Assembly (NCBI GenBank): GCA_964023275.1
Contig: OZ029923.1
Location: 7,484,445 to 7,548,444 of the forward strand
Direction: 5' to 3'
Source: Norana najaformis
Lineage: Eukaryota > Annelida > Clitellata > Crassiclitellata > Hormogastridae
Length of the DNA stretch: 64,000 nucleotides
Shown here: positions 38,001 to 49,074 of the stretch, in pieces
How the letters are laid out: each line of letters begins with the position of its first letter
Numbering within the stretch: the first letter of the stretch is position 1
Program-made: the position numbers and the translations under genes
The notes under the pieces: model-generated
Seen by the model: only the letters and a program-made list of their open reading frames with translations
The model's database searches: none
What the model was told of the DNA's origin: nothing

Positions 38001-38612
38001 CTTCTCCTATTCCCACCGATACACCATCGCCTTCTGCATCTCCCACAGAAACACCATCGCCTTCTCCAACACCCACTAATACACCATCCGCTTCTCCAAC
38101 TCCCACCAACACACCATCCCCTACTCCTACTCCCACCGATACACCATCGCCTTCTCCATCTCCCACATTAACACCATCGCCTTCTCCATCTCCCACATTA
38201 ACACCATCGCCTTCTCCCTCTCCCACCGGTACACCATCACCTTCTCCCACTCCCACCGACACCCCATCCCCTTCTCCTACTCCCACCGGTACACCATCCC
38301 CTTCTCCTACTCCCACCGATACACCATCGCCTTCTGCATCTCCCACAGAAACACCATCGCCTTCTCCAACTCCCACCAATACCCCATCCCCTACTCCTAC
38401 TCCCACCGATACAACATCGCCTTCTCCATCTCCTACAGAAACACCATCGCCTTCTCCATCTCCCACCGGTACACCATCCCCTTTTCCCACTCCCACCGAT
38501 ACACCATCCCCTTCCCCTACTCCCACCGATACACCATCGCCTTCTCCTACTCCCACCGTTACACCGTCGCCATCTCCAACTCCAACCGATACAACTTTGG
38601 ATTCTGGAGGAA
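32006..38612 (+). CDS. Downstream mucin-like membrane gene: exon 1, signal peptide and giant Pro/Ser/Thr repeat
   Basis: The ATG at 32006 begins [17 protein letters not shown], a short hydrophobic N-terminus consistent with a signal peptide. About 217 copies of a ten-residue unit, SPTPT-x-TPSP with x mostly D, N, G, E or L, then run to TTLDSGG. The exon ends one base into a codon before GTATGT at 38613. This is exactly the phase needed to join the exon at 43321, which is the main reason for choosing this strand over the equally long open antisense frame. The Pro/Thr/Ser-only domain resembles the heavily O-glycosylated region of mucins, likely at the cell surface or secreted. The exon is about 6.6 kb with no frame disruption. 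The gene continues at 43321, 45996, 46759, 48913, 50192, 52453 and 52958 or 53143. Confidence 0.75.
32072..38595 (+). repeat. 30-bp coding minisatellite with 1.4-1.7 kb higher-order structure
   Basis: Unit of the type CCCACCGATACACCATCGCC plus TTCTCCTACT. The 30-bp register never slips over 6.5 kb. Rare variants recur in the same order: TCCCCCCGA at 33271, 34741, 36151 and 37831 (steps 1470, 1410, 1680), and CTTTTCCCAC at 33951, 35421, 36831 and 38481 (steps 1470, 1410, 1650). The array therefore expanded by copying blocks of 47-56 units about four times. Variation is concentrated in the x residue and in synonymous or Ser/Ala sites. Confidence 0.95.
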
Positions 38613-39142
38613 GTATGTTATTTATTATTATTATGAATTTGAAAAATATTTGCAGTCTCTTTGGTTTATTAATGCGATTTTAATGTGGTTTGCAGTGCAC
38701 ACATTTTCTGCGGTTGAATGCCAATCTGATTATTTTCTGTTGAAGATGCATTATTTAGATGTCCCATTACAAGTGCAATTTACAAAACACTATTACTATT
38801 GCCAATACCTTTCACATGAAAGGCCAAAATTGTTCTCTTTAAACAATAATTTACAAAACAGTTAGTGAATGCACATTTTAGCTGAATTGCACGCTGTTTC
38901 GGAAGATAACACTTAAGTATATTATTTTTATGAATTTGAAGAATCTTTGCAGTTTTACTATTAGTGTTAACAGTGAAATAATGGAATCGACACTTGTGAA
39001 AGAGTAATAAACCATTGACACTTTTCAAACTTTGTTGATTGTCATCTGCTTAGGTTTACTATTTGGCAGATGTAACTATTGGTGTTTCCGTTTTACATAT
39101 GTCTATTTAAATGTGTCGCCGATATCACTTATTTTTAAACTA
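38613..39142. other. Intron 1 of the downstream mucin-like gene, 5' part
   Basis: Intron sequence after the GTATGT donor. It contains a direct repeat: a GAATTTGAA(A/G)AAT(A/C)TTTGCAGT phrase occurs at about 38635 and 38932. No gene was seen. Confidence 0.5.
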
Positions 39143-39920
39143 CAGGGTGGGCCAGAAGTATTTGTTCAACTTTGAAGGCCTATAACTTAGGCAGTTTAGC
39201 AAGTAAGTGTATGCTTAATGCATCAAATTAAAGGTCGTTATATCAGCTATAAGTCCGACAAATTTCATTACGGTAGCTTGCACTACGCGCCATATAATTA
39301 TTGTGTACCGCACCTACCTTGTTTTCTGACGTAAACAATAATTTCATCATGGCGCCGTTAACAGAAGATGACAGGACTTTGATTCGAATTTTAAGAATTG
39401 AAAAACATTTAAATGCATATCAAATGATGAATGAATTTCCTGCTAGAAACTGGAGTAAAAACAATCTCAACCGATTAATTAGACAAATTGACGCGAGTGC
39501 AAGTTCTAAACGTAAACCTGTTACTGGCCGTCCTCGTTCGGCACGTACCGCTGACAACATCGCTCGTGTAGCTGAATTGATCTGTAGCCAAGAGGATAAT
39601 CCAGGCACAAGCAAAAGTCCTCGTGAGATTGAGCGCGAGACAGGAATATCGCGAAGCAGCGTACGGCGTATTGCTAAGAAAGATTTAAATTTAAAAATTT
39701 TCCGTCGTCGTGAGGTTCAACAACTGTAAAATCATTGTAAACTGATACATATTCAGTACAATAGTTTTACGCAATTATTAATAAAGCTAAAAATGTAAAT
39801 ATTTGAGCAGTTGTAGCTGATATAACGACCTTTAATTTGATGCATTAAACATACACTTACTTGCTAAACTGCCTAAGTTATAGGCCTTCAAAGTTGAACA
39901 AATACTTCTGGCCCACCCTT
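39143..39920 (+). mobile_element. Tc1/mariner-type deletion derivative with about 105-bp inverted repeats
   Basis: The left end CAGGGTGGGCCAGAAGTATT and the right end (reverse complement AAGGGTGGGCCAGAAGTATT) continue as a nearly perfect inverted repeat of about 105 bp (to about 39250 and from about 39813). TA flanks both ends (39141-39142, 39921-39922), the target-site duplication of this superfamily. The 778-bp element keeps only the transposase N-terminus (39349-39729) and lacks the DDE catalytic region, so it is non-autonomous. It sits in intron 1 of the mucin-like gene, on the gene's strand. Confidence 0.88.
39349..39729 (+). CDS. N-terminal DNA-binding part of a Tc1/mariner-like transposase
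   Basis: A 126-residue frame from ATG 39349 to TAA 39727-39729, starting MAPLTEDDRTLIRILRIEKH and including NWSKNNLNRLIRQID, the linker KPVTGRPRSARTADN, then SKSPREIERETGISRSSVRR and KDLNLKIFRRREVQQL. This is the paired-like pair of helix-turn-helix domains with a GRPR AT-hook-like linker, typical of Tc1/mariner transposases. In full-length relatives the catalytic DDE/D domain follows the RRREVQ segment; here the frame stops. The frame is fully intact despite the deletion, so a DNA-binding-only protein is possible but unproven. Confidence 0.8.
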   Translation: MAPLTEDDRTLIRILRIEKHLNAYQMMNEFPARNWSKNNLNRLIRQIDASASSKRKPVTGRPRSARTADNIARVAELICSQEDNPGTSKSPREIERETGISRSSVRRIAKKDLNLKIFRRREVQQL

Positions 39921-39989
39921 TATATAATCTTTTAATATTATATCTGTTTCAATCAATAACCGCACGATTCAAATATGGTGGAGTCAAAC

Positions 39990-40340
39990 ATCACACTTAC
40001 TTAGTACTTAGTCCTTTCTGTGCAGGTCTGCACATCGGGCAACGCATCTTCTCTCTTCATCTCTGTTGACCGCCAGTCTTCCTGCTTCATCCCACAACAT
40101 CTCTAAACACGCAAAATGTCGTCTCTGATGGTCTCTGGTCTTCTGCTCCGTTTCTCTTCTGCAATCCAAGTCATTGTTTGATTGGCTCGCCTATCCTTGT
40201 CCGTACGGATTACATGTCATATTCATTTAAGTCTTCTCTTTCTGATGATATTCTCTATATTCTCTTATCTCGTCATTTCTCTTATAGTTTTATTTGATAT
40301 CTAATCACGCCACGAGATAAGAATGATTTCAATCCGACTT
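39990..40340 (-). mobile_element. Possible LINE tail fragment
   Basis: The - strand gives TWIAEEKRSRRPETIRDDIL followed by a stop and MKQEDWRSTEMKRE, similar in style to non-LTR polyprotein ends (RRxxTxRxD...WR). This is weak evidence. Confidence 0.3.
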
Positions 40341-40369
40341 AGATCATCACCGGTCAACACAAGTCATTC

Positions 40370-42090
40370 AAAAAATATGCGCCAACGGCATAGGCAGAAC
40401 AAGAAAGAAGAGAAGAGTTATGTGAACACTTGACACAGTTAATAGATGAAACACCAAAAACGGATATGTTGATTGTGGAGATTTCAATGGAAAAGTCGGA
40501 GAAGGGGAATTGGATGGAGATGTGACAAGACAATATGGGCTGGGTAATCGAAATGATGTGGGTCCAAACCTGGTGGATTTTTGTAGAGAGAAGAATTTGG
40601 TCATCGGGAATGCAATGTAGAGACAGCTAGACTGAAACTACCACTTAAACAAAATAAGAAAGGAATAACATGGATTTCGAAAGAGACTATCTTTGGTTAA
40701 CAAGAAAAGAGAATGTAGAAAAAAGAAATACAACAGGATATGCAAAATTGAAAATTCGAGGTCCAGAAACTAATACCGCGATATAAAAATCAGAGTATAA
40801 ACGAGTTATATCAACAGATGGAAGATTGTAACACGAAACACAACCTGAAACAACATTCTAGACTGTGAGAACAATAACAGGAAAATATATAGCGCCGTCA
40901 TTGGTCATCAGAGACAAGAATGGAAATGTGCTAAAGGAAAAGGATAAAGTGATTGGGAGAGGGAAGGAGTAATGCGAAGATCTGTACGCAGAACGGGTAA
41001 ATGATGAGGATGAGACTGATGATATTTTGTCGTATGAACAGACAGAACAGAAACTTTCTTCATTGAAATCAGAAATTGTATGGGCACTGGGCAGAAGCGC
41101 GAATGGGAAGGCTACTGGATCGAATGGGATACCAATGAAATTGTTCAAAGAGGCTGGAGAGGTGGCAGTTAATTGATGCATGATTTGTGTGGAGGTGTGG
41201 AAAACAGGAAAATGACCACGTGAATTGGCAGGGTCAGTTTTTATCACTATTCCGAAGAAAGATGATAAAAGAGATGGTTCCAATTATCGAACCATTGCAT
41301 TGGTGTCAGTGAAGTGCTTTTAGAAATTATATCAGGAAGAATACAAGCAAAGGTGGAGGAAGAGACTTAAGAGGAACAAGCGGGATTTAGACCTGGAAGA
41401 AGTACACATGAACAATTTACAAACCTGTAGATTATGATGCAGAAGGCAAAACAATACAAACAGCCATTGTTTATGTGTTTCGTAGATTTCCACAAAGCTT
41501 TCGACTTTGTAAAACATGGGCTGTTGTGGATAATTATGTTGGAGAAGGGTTTCCGCCACACCTAGTTAACATTGTCAACAAACTATATCAAGGACAAAGG
41601 GCAGCAGCGAGAATTGCGTGTGTGTTATTAGATTGGTTTGGAATTGAAAAAGGAGCGAGACAAGGATATGTCTTTTCACCCTATTTGTTCGATTTGGTCG
41701 CAGAGATGGCAGTGAGAGAAGCCTTAGAGCCATACATGATTGACGGAAGATGGATTACTAGTCTCGGATATGCAGATGACATAGTGTTAATTGCTATATC
41801 ACTAGGGGAACTACAAGATTTGATACAAAGATTAATTAGCGCAGGACGGAGATGGATTATCAGTTAACAACGGAAAGACAAAAGTAATGGCAAATGATGA
41901 TATGAAGGTCAACATTTATGTGGAAGGTAATGCGTTGCAACAGATGGACAGATTTCAGTACCTGGGAGTCATAATCACTGTGGATTGCATATGCGAGGAA
42001 GACACTTGGAACCTGAGCACAGTTACAAATAATACATTTCCCATTAATATAGAAACTCGAAAAAGTTTCTGGGAGGTTTAAACCGGACAT
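40370..42090 (+). mobile_element. LINE-type retrotransposon remnant with endonuclease and reverse-transcriptase segments
   Basis: The + strand shows, across frames, an endonuclease-like stretch (VEISMEKSEKGN..., EREEFGHREC) and then DKNGNVLKEKDKVIGRG. Next come SANGKATGSNGIPMKLFKEA, VFITIPKKDDKRDGSNYRTI (the RT finger motif) and, in an open frame from 41475, GFPPHLVNIVNKLYQGQRAA, GARQGYVFSPYLFDLVAEM and the catalytic-site motif YADDIVLIA. A later frame has FQYLGVIITVD. The order matches non-LTR retrotransposon ORF2. Numerous stops and frame changes, including the lost first catalytic region, mark it as dead. It lies in intron 1 of the mucin-like gene. Confidence 0.82.
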
Positions 42091-43320
42091 TAGCCGAGTT
42101 GAATTGAATTTTGCTTTCCCCATTCGACATTCTTTATAAACTTCTGGCTCGGCCTCTGGCATCCAGTATTTGTCCTTCACTTCGATCCGTTGCTCAACTC
42201 CTTGCGCCTCCGCTGCAGACAGGTTCTTCTCTGTTCGGTCTCATAAATCGCACTTTTCGTTACGATAATTCTCCAGCCGTTTAACAAAAATCCTTTAATG
42301 TCTGTTTAAGAAATATGTGATAGAAAATGTGAACTTTTGTTATGGCTATTTCTTATATATATATATATATATACATATATACATATATATGTGCTACTTT
42401 ATGAAAATCTGTCCGCTGAGCCGAATGTTTACGGTGATAAATTATGCGCTTATTTTATAAGGCGAAACTACAGATCAGACGACTTCAACAACTACGACGA
42501 TTCTTACTACAATTCCACCAGACTATCAGCAGCCAAATTTTGGTAACATTGTATCATTTTATGCTAATCAAAAGAGTGAAGCATGGTTTGCATAGGATGC
42601 TTTTAAAAGATGGCGAGTACGATATTATATTTGTAGCAAAAGCATCCAATTGAAAAGCGCCATTATGATACAGTTGCATCTTTTGATCTTGAAATCCGCC
42701 TGTAAGTCATACAGTTCCAGCTGTAGCATTACTACATTCTTTAGCCGGTCAGCTAATGACCAAGTTGACTTTTTGCTGAGAATCGTTTTTCAAGATGCAT
42801 AAAAAACGAGCACAACAGTCCTATTTGAAAGTATGCATGCACTTATGTAAGTATGTTTATTTTAGGCATGATTGTATGTACTATATGTATGTCTGAATCG
42901 TGGAGGGCATATCATTGTCAGCTCGACATTATCTTAACGAAAATCGGTATACATGTGTACAAGTGGCCTCATTCAAAATGATGTTCAGTGTTAGAATGTA
43001 TCCGAAGACAGTCCAAAACCCAAGGCAGACTTAGGATATAACTTTGGAGAGCGAACACTGACATATAAATTGTGTGAGCATTCGAGAAATGTCGAGCGAT
43101 GTCGAAAAATGGCAAAAATTAAGTGTATACGAGTCAAAAACAAAACCGCACATCATCAGAGGAACTTTCGACCTGCCAAAGCAAATGCATTTCTATTCCT
43201 TGAGGTAGTTTAATTATTATGGTTTCGTTCCTAAGTCAACAATTTAATGCTTTTTTGTAGATTTCAAAGGTTTTACCAAGCAATAATAATTTTTAGCCCT
43301 CGGTATAAATAATGTTGCAG
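42091..43320. other. Intron 1, 3' part
   Basis: AT-rich with a (TA)n tract at about 42355-42390. No coding sequence is supported. It ends at the acceptor AATGTTGCAG. Confidence 0.5.
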
Positions 43321-43448
43321 GTGCGGCTCCTCCTTTCATTATGGCTTTCGATATTGGATTCAACAAAATCTGGTCAGACAACTTTACAGATGAAAACTGC
43401 AAAATTCATGTAGAATGCAGTTCATTTAAAATCACTGTTGAAAAAGAG
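43321..43448 (+). CDS. Downstream mucin-like membrane gene: exon 2 (extracellular)
   Basis: After AATGTTGCAG the first two bases complete the codon left open by the repeat exon. The frame reads AAPPFIMAFDIGFNKIWSDN, then FTDENCKIHVECSSFKITVE and KE, ending in phase 0 before GTTAGG. Alternating hydrophobic residues and two cysteines suggest a folded extracellular module. Together with exon 3 it may form a SEA-like domain, which commonly sits between mucin repeats and the membrane, but the canonical GSVVV cleavage motif is not visible. Confidence 0.6.
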
Positions 43449-45995
43449 GTTAGGAACAATGCTTGTTATATTCTAGAATTAGCTTACTGGCCTATTAGCA
43501 GTGGATGTTACTGTATAAGTTTATTAAAATGTTTATAACTAAACTATGCCTACTGTTCTAAAAGTGTCGATCCCCACAACCTGTCCACCAATGTAACTTC
43601 CGTGTAATATATTTTGCGTTTCTGGTGATCACTTGAATATTTAAAAACTGTGAATTTAAAGAAATAAACAAGGCAAGCCTGTAAACAATATGCTTGTAAC
43701 TAGCAGCAAATTTAAATATGCCTGAAATAAATTAAAATAAAAATTGCAAACTTAATGCTTATATTATCATGTTTATTATTCGCGACATTGCCTCTCATTG
43801 AAATTGTGTATCATTGCCGTCTTAGTAAAACTTAAATCTATATTTTATTATTAAATATTTTTATATTTCTTCTGCTTCACGTGTCTGTCTTTGAAGATCA
43901 ACAAAGCGTTCGAATATTGTCCTGGATATAAAAACAACACTGCAGTGGTCATATCATTTCGGTACGTGTGTTGTGTAGCCTATTCATGAAACTGATGACG
44001 CAGAACAATGCTCATCTATATCTGTGTCCCTGTTCAGGATAGGAAGACCTAACATACCAGATTCCATTATTTCGATTGTACAATTCTATATATATAGGCC
44101 TATATGTCTTTATGTCACGAACTATGGCTGAATCTATCAAGGAAGCAGATACACATTGTACAGTATTAAAATGTCGAACTTTGTAACCGGTTTCAGCTTA
44201 CAGCTTCAAAATTTTACTCTGTTATTAAGAAATCCACATCGCGTTGTGCAAAAGTGCTGTAACTGGAGCTAATAAACCGTTACAGAGTGCCACGTAGGCG
44301 TTAAATAAATCTCCAGCAACATCAATTTTATAATGCTACCACATCAAGTACGAAACGTGCGTTGATCTATACCCTAATTCAGCTCTTATGACACATTATG
44401 TTATTCGTTTGTACTTATCCAGCGTCAGGACGTTCTGGGTAGACATCATCTGTGATACAAAGTCTGTGAATGCTCGAAACTGTAGACCTTGGCTATATAT
44501 GGAAAGTATAGCGCCTTTAGGAACCCGTAAAAAGCTATATCTCCTCATCAGTCAACCTAAAACATTCAATAACACAGTTATCTTACTCGAACATATATTA
44601 TCCTCAAAAGCTAAAAATATTCTTATTACATCTGCGATCATCGTTTTCTAAATTTGCTATTCACTAAACTAACTGGAATTATGTTTGGAACAAAAAATCG
44701 ATTTCAACTTTAAATTTGATGGCATTATACCTTAGTCTCAAATTCTATCGAAGACAGGAAAACCATTTAAGATTATTAAAACTAATTATGGGGCTAATAT
44801 TATGTTATCTTTATCCAAAATAGGACTAGGATACTATCGATCGCTATCGATCGTCAGATAGCCCATTTCTTAAAATATTGATATTTCATTTTAAATGAAA
44901 CGTTGATGTCAATACCAGTTAAATTTTAGTGCATAAAGCAAGGTGTTGATTTCAACTTAATTTTTCGGTAAAGACCATTAATAACTTTGATAAAAGGTTG
45001 TTTCAACAAACCATAGAAGCATCCGTACCTATCAGAATTAATAGCTTATATTCTATATATTCTAACACGCACTGTTTTACAATCCGCAGGAAAGGGAGCG
45101 AGATAGCACAGCAGCGAGTGCAATCCTTAACTTATTTGAAACGAAATGCTGATTTGCACACAACTACCGAGTGAGTATAATAAGATGCTAAAAGATATTC
45201 TTCTACACGCCACAGAATAGCAAAACCGTCTATCAGAATACTATAACGCCAAAATTGTACATCACCTCCTAAAAGGAACTCTCTGGCTTTCTATAAGAGT
45301 ATTGACCGTTCGCATACATTCTCTTGCCTGCTGAGTTTTCAAAACCAAATTGCAGATACGCTGATAAAACTAAACCCAACAACCTGCTAGTATGCATCAT
45401 GGCAGAGAATGTCGCCGCTAGTGTCTGCTAAAATGTGATAAATGGCTAGCTTGATGGAAGCATTTGGCCACAGGTTAGTACTGTAAATTTAGGCCTATAT
45501 TATGTGAACATTAATAAAAGGATATTTACATAGATGATCAACCGATACTTTACAATAGGTGATCAGTTAGTATTCGTTGATATTTCTTCTATTTTTCTAA
45601 CATGACTAACTACCCAAAACTTGGGGCTTTGAACTAATATGTCTAAGAATATGAAACATCTTTCCAACTGCTCAAAGTTTTCATATAGTTTTTTACTTTC
45701 TTACACGTATGTGCAATCATCTTTAATGAATATTTGAATCCATATTTACTCCTTCCTGTTCTGATCTTCTAACGTCTTCGCTGCAACTCCGGACACTATC
45801 CACCGTAGCCTTTTTCTTGAACCTGAACATGACTCAATCCGCAATATCGATTTTACTTTCAAGGTTTTAGCCTATTGGCCAGTGCAGAAATGCGAAGTTT
45901 GTGATCTACGATTATCACTACGATTAGTGTAGGCCCTATTACAATCAATGCTCTACAGTGGATACAACTGATATAGACTACTGATATTGTCGCAG
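43449..45995. other. Intron 2
   Basis: About 2.5 kb of AT-rich sequence with two TAGGCCTA palindromes. No exon or transposon is clearly supported. A TCCGCAG followed by GAAAGGGAGCGAGATAGCAC at about 45090 was considered as an acceptor but opens no useful frame. Confidence 0.45.
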
Positions 45996-46224
45996 TATGC
46001 TTCTGTACCGCTAAATGTCTGTGCCTTTATTTCAAACTTTAGTAACTTCACATTTGCAACATATAACACATCCTTTGACAACCAACAAATTCTAACGAAC
46101 AGTGAAGAGGTAATAAGCTATATCGACACTGAAACCGTAGAATACCTTGGAAATGCAACCTTCAGTGGTATCACTGCATTGGATGAGAGTCTTGCAACAA
46201 TGACTGATTCAGCATCTGACCAAA
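45996..46224 (+). CDS. Downstream mucin-like membrane gene: exon 3 (extracellular, N-glycosylation-rich)
   Basis: Phase-0 entry after TTGTCGCAG. The frame reads YASVPLNVCAFISNFSNFTF, ATYNTSFDNQQILTNSEEVI, then SYIDTETVEYLGNATFSG and ends TDSASDQ, one base into a codon before GTGAGT. Sequons NFS, NFT, NTS and NAT are present. The strand-turn-strand-helix pattern is similar to the second half of SEA domains, but this is inference. The phase matches both neighbours exactly. Confidence 0.62.
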
Positions 46225-46758
46225 GTGAGTTTTTTTTTTACTTTGTGAATTGGTTTCACTATTAACATGAATTGCAACCGTATACTCCACATTGTCTGAT
46301 AACTGTTTCGCTGGTAGCGACTAAGCATTTCTTAATACGGCAGGCGTAACTTACGGTATTACTGGTGTTTTAATTTGGCGGCCACTTATTAGACCCAATT
46401 AATGAGTCATTTCGAAACCTAATAAGTTAACTTCGAAAGCTAGAAGAGAGACATGCACACAATCATATATGTGGAGGAATATCTTTGATCTGCCTTGTGC
46501 CATGAACATAACAGTCCTGAGCCGAATGGCACTTAGATACTTGTGATGGTTTTGATGAAAATGTTACCAGAAGAGCATGTGGTTATCAAGGGTTTTGTAA
46601 TAGTGTCAATCCTCGTGAATGGTCTTAATTTCAACTAGCTTAAAATTTATAGATTCTTACAGTATTAGCGACTCCGAAGCAACAGACTTTTACCGAATAC
46701 ACGCATTTAATGCATCAGAACAATGTATTTAATTTTGAACACTTTTTGTGGTTTCTAG

Positions 46759-46924
46759 TTTCGACATTCACGGATGATCCGTGCATAACGATTGGACAAT
46801 ATGTCTGTACGGTTTGTTTTCCTTGTGTCAACGATACACAGTTTGGCTACTCTATCGCCTGCCACAGCGATTGCTCGGAAAATGAAATCTGTACACTTAC
46901 AGCTGACAATACGGCTGGATGCAC
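46759..46924 (+). CDS. Downstream mucin-like membrane gene: exon 4 (EGF-like cysteine-rich)
   Basis: Acceptor GTTTCTAG, entry at codon position 2, reading STFTDDPCITIGQYVCTVCF, PCVNDTQFGYSIACHSDC and SENEICTLTADNTAGC, with a donor GTAAGC two bases into the Thr codon. All eight cysteines align with exon 717-879 of the upstream gene; the remaining two come from the next exon. It is likely a juxtamembrane EGF-like module, as in transmembrane mucins. Confidence 0.75.
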
Positions 46925-47399
46925 GTAAGCAGATGTGAAGCTTGTTTTCAGCTCTTACCATAGCATAATATCATCGACCGTCGTCTTTCCTCATCATCGA
47001 TGTAGCGCTGCCCAGAAACGTATGCAGCGTTTTGTGAGGTAATAAAAGGCGTTATATTAAATGTCTCGATCACTAAATAATATATATAATACATAGATGT
47101 GTAAATATATATTAGTTATCTTGACAGTTAGCATGGCGCCTTTCAACTACCTCATAAAAACGCTCGTGCTAGTCTTAGTTCATATATAGGCCTACATATA
47201 CTTATAAGTATATATATCATATACTTATCTCGTAAGCACCTCTCTATTATCACTAAAATAAAAATTGTGCCTGCGTTCATCTATACATGTATATCTATAA
47301 ACAATTAACATAGTGCATTTGAGTGTGTCTCAAAAGCGCTGCGTTGGCTAGCCTAAATGGTGCTAAAGTTTATTAAGACCCTCATGTGCATCGGTATGC
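46925..47399. other. Intron 4, 5' part
   Basis: AT-rich with TATATATA patches and one TAGGCCTA. The equivalent intron in the upstream gene is only about 590 bases, so most of this 2-kb intron is inserted material. Confidence 0.5.
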
Positions 47400-47525
47400 A
47401 AATGCTCAGGTAACTGAAAAAAGCTACTACTGACGGGTTCTCGCACAAACATAGAACCCAACCAACGGAGTCCCATACGCAGTTGACACCATGCTTAGAG
47501 ATCCTGGTCCGTAGTGCCCTGAGAA
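47400..47525. repeat. Dispersed SINE-like repeat, copy 4
   Basis: CTCAGGTAACTGAAAAAAGC, GACGGGTTCTCGCACAAACA, AACCCAACCAACGGAGTCCC, GCAGTTGACACCATGCTTAG and ATCCTGGTCC in the family order. Confidence 0.68.
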
Positions 47526-47574
47526 ATGAGGAGCACATACAATCGAAATGAAGTCCGCAGCACATGGCTTTCCT

Positions 47575-47760
47575 TCTGTCCGTCAGTCAATCCATCCACC
47601 CGCCCATCCATTCATCCGTCCATCTGTCAATCCGTCCTTCTGTTAATGTGTCTATCCATCCATCAATTAATCCATCCATCTGTACATCCATCCATCAATT
47701 AATCCATCCATCTGTAGATGCATCCATTTATACATCCATCCATCCATGCATGCATCAATA
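47575..47760. repeat. (ATCC)n imperfect microsatellite
   Basis: CATCCATCCATC-type repeats with CGTCCATCTGTC variants; the 65-residue Ser/His/Ile-rich + strand frame here is a repeat artefact. Confidence 0.88.
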
Positions 47761-47784
47761 AAGTTGAGGATAGTTTTTGAGCTA

Positions 47785-48890
47785 TATCTTGAGGCAAAGT
47801 TGAAATTTTGAGTGGGACACTGGAGGATCTAAACAACTGGTGTCCATATGCTGCAGAGTGCAATGTTCATTGATCCGGTTGGTTCGATACAGGAACGCAG
47901 AGCTCCCTGAGTTATTCTGTGGTCGAACTCGTCAATCGATGCTCTCCCAAAAAGGAGGGAACTTGGGTGTACTGTAATTCTGTCCTGAATCGGGAACCAG
48001 GGCAGACTCTTGCGTATTGTTTCAAATATGCAAGCATTTTGACAGGTTAAATATGACGCGGGCAGCACACTTGAAGACGGACAAAGGCTGGCAAAATCAG
48101 AACTTCCGTAGGCATGCAAGGACATCCTAATCGTCCACGCGCATCCGAATAAAAGAACGGATAATGGTCACATATAGAGGCACCAAAAGGATTTCACCAA
48201 ATGACAATGATGAGCAGATGGTAGTCCATTATCGAAGGGTCTTCGTCTAGAAGCACGCCAAGGTCCTGAGCGACGTATTATGGTTCACAGTTCGGGATAC
48301 CGCCGCTATCATATCCCTGCTGATCGTTGCTCATGCTTGTCGTTTACCCAGCCAAATGAACTGTGTTTCGATGGATTCAACCTCAGCCGATTTGAGGAAA
48401 TCCAGGTTTTGTTCTTTGGACACAAATGCTCGCATTATGGAAGCGCAAGCAAGTCTGACGAGTAGCATGACTTGTATCATTGGTGGTCGAAGTATTGTTC
48501 GCTTCTGACCGTCTGGTATGAATATTTCCAAGAAAGCATTGCAGAGCGGCACCCGAGAAGGACACAGCCAATCGATAGATTCTTGAAGAAGGCGTGTCGG
48601 AATGGAGTCAAGTGTGCACATTTTGGGAGTGAGGAAAGCTCAAACGTCCACGCGACATTGCTTTGCCGAGTATGTTGGTTTAGCTGAGCCCTATTTCGGC
48701 CAAAAGGCAAATTTCTTTCTCAGATGGCGCATATTCTCTTCTGCAGAGAACGATGGACTCTGCCATCTACCAGAACGACCAAGGCTAGGCATAGCCGACA
48801 TTTACTCGAACACTAAATAAATGATTATAACCGCACAAGAACAACATCAGCAGCAGCAACAACAATAATAATAATCATTCAGGGAGACAA
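47785..48890. other. Inserted segment of higher GC in intron 4
   Basis: This block is less AT-rich than its surroundings and carries several open frames of 60-98 codons on both strands, none with a recognised domain. It ends with TTTACTCGAACACTAAATAA and a (CAG)/(CAACAA)/(AATAAT) tract, similar to the 3' tail of a retroelement. It is absent from the matching intron of the upstream gene. Confidence 0.4.
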
Positions 48891-48912
48891 TGAATTGGTT
48901 TCGTTTGTTTAG

Positions 48913-49074
48913 GTGCAAAGACAACTATCTTCCAATGGGTGACAGTTGCGTGGATGAAAATATCATAATCGGAGTATCGGCTGGAGTTGGTGCGGCTATT
49001 CTTCTCGGTCTTATCATCGCTCTTGTCATTATTGGGTGCAAACTCAATAAAAAAGACAAAGAATTCGACCACTT
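48913..49074 (+). CDS. Downstream mucin-like membrane gene: exon 5 (transmembrane)
   Basis: After TTTAG the first base completes the Thr codon, followed by CKDNYLPMGDSCVDEN. A helix then starts IIIGVSAGVGAAILLGLIIA and ends LVIIGC, and is followed by basic KLNKKDKEFDH. The exon ends two bases into a codon before GTATGT. It is nearly identical in plan to 1471-1626. Small residues (GVSAGVGAA) in the helix could favour dimerisation, which is inference. Confidence 0.8.

Noticed and set aside
31987..38556. 2189-codon - strand frame as the real gene
   Set aside because: It mirrors the 30-bp repeat. The + strand has a signal-like start and an exon end whose phase joins the next exons, while the - strand frame ends in ordinary sequence without a matching context.
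47564..47761. Ser/His/Ile-rich 65-residue protein
   Set aside because: Frame through the (ATCC)n microsatellite.
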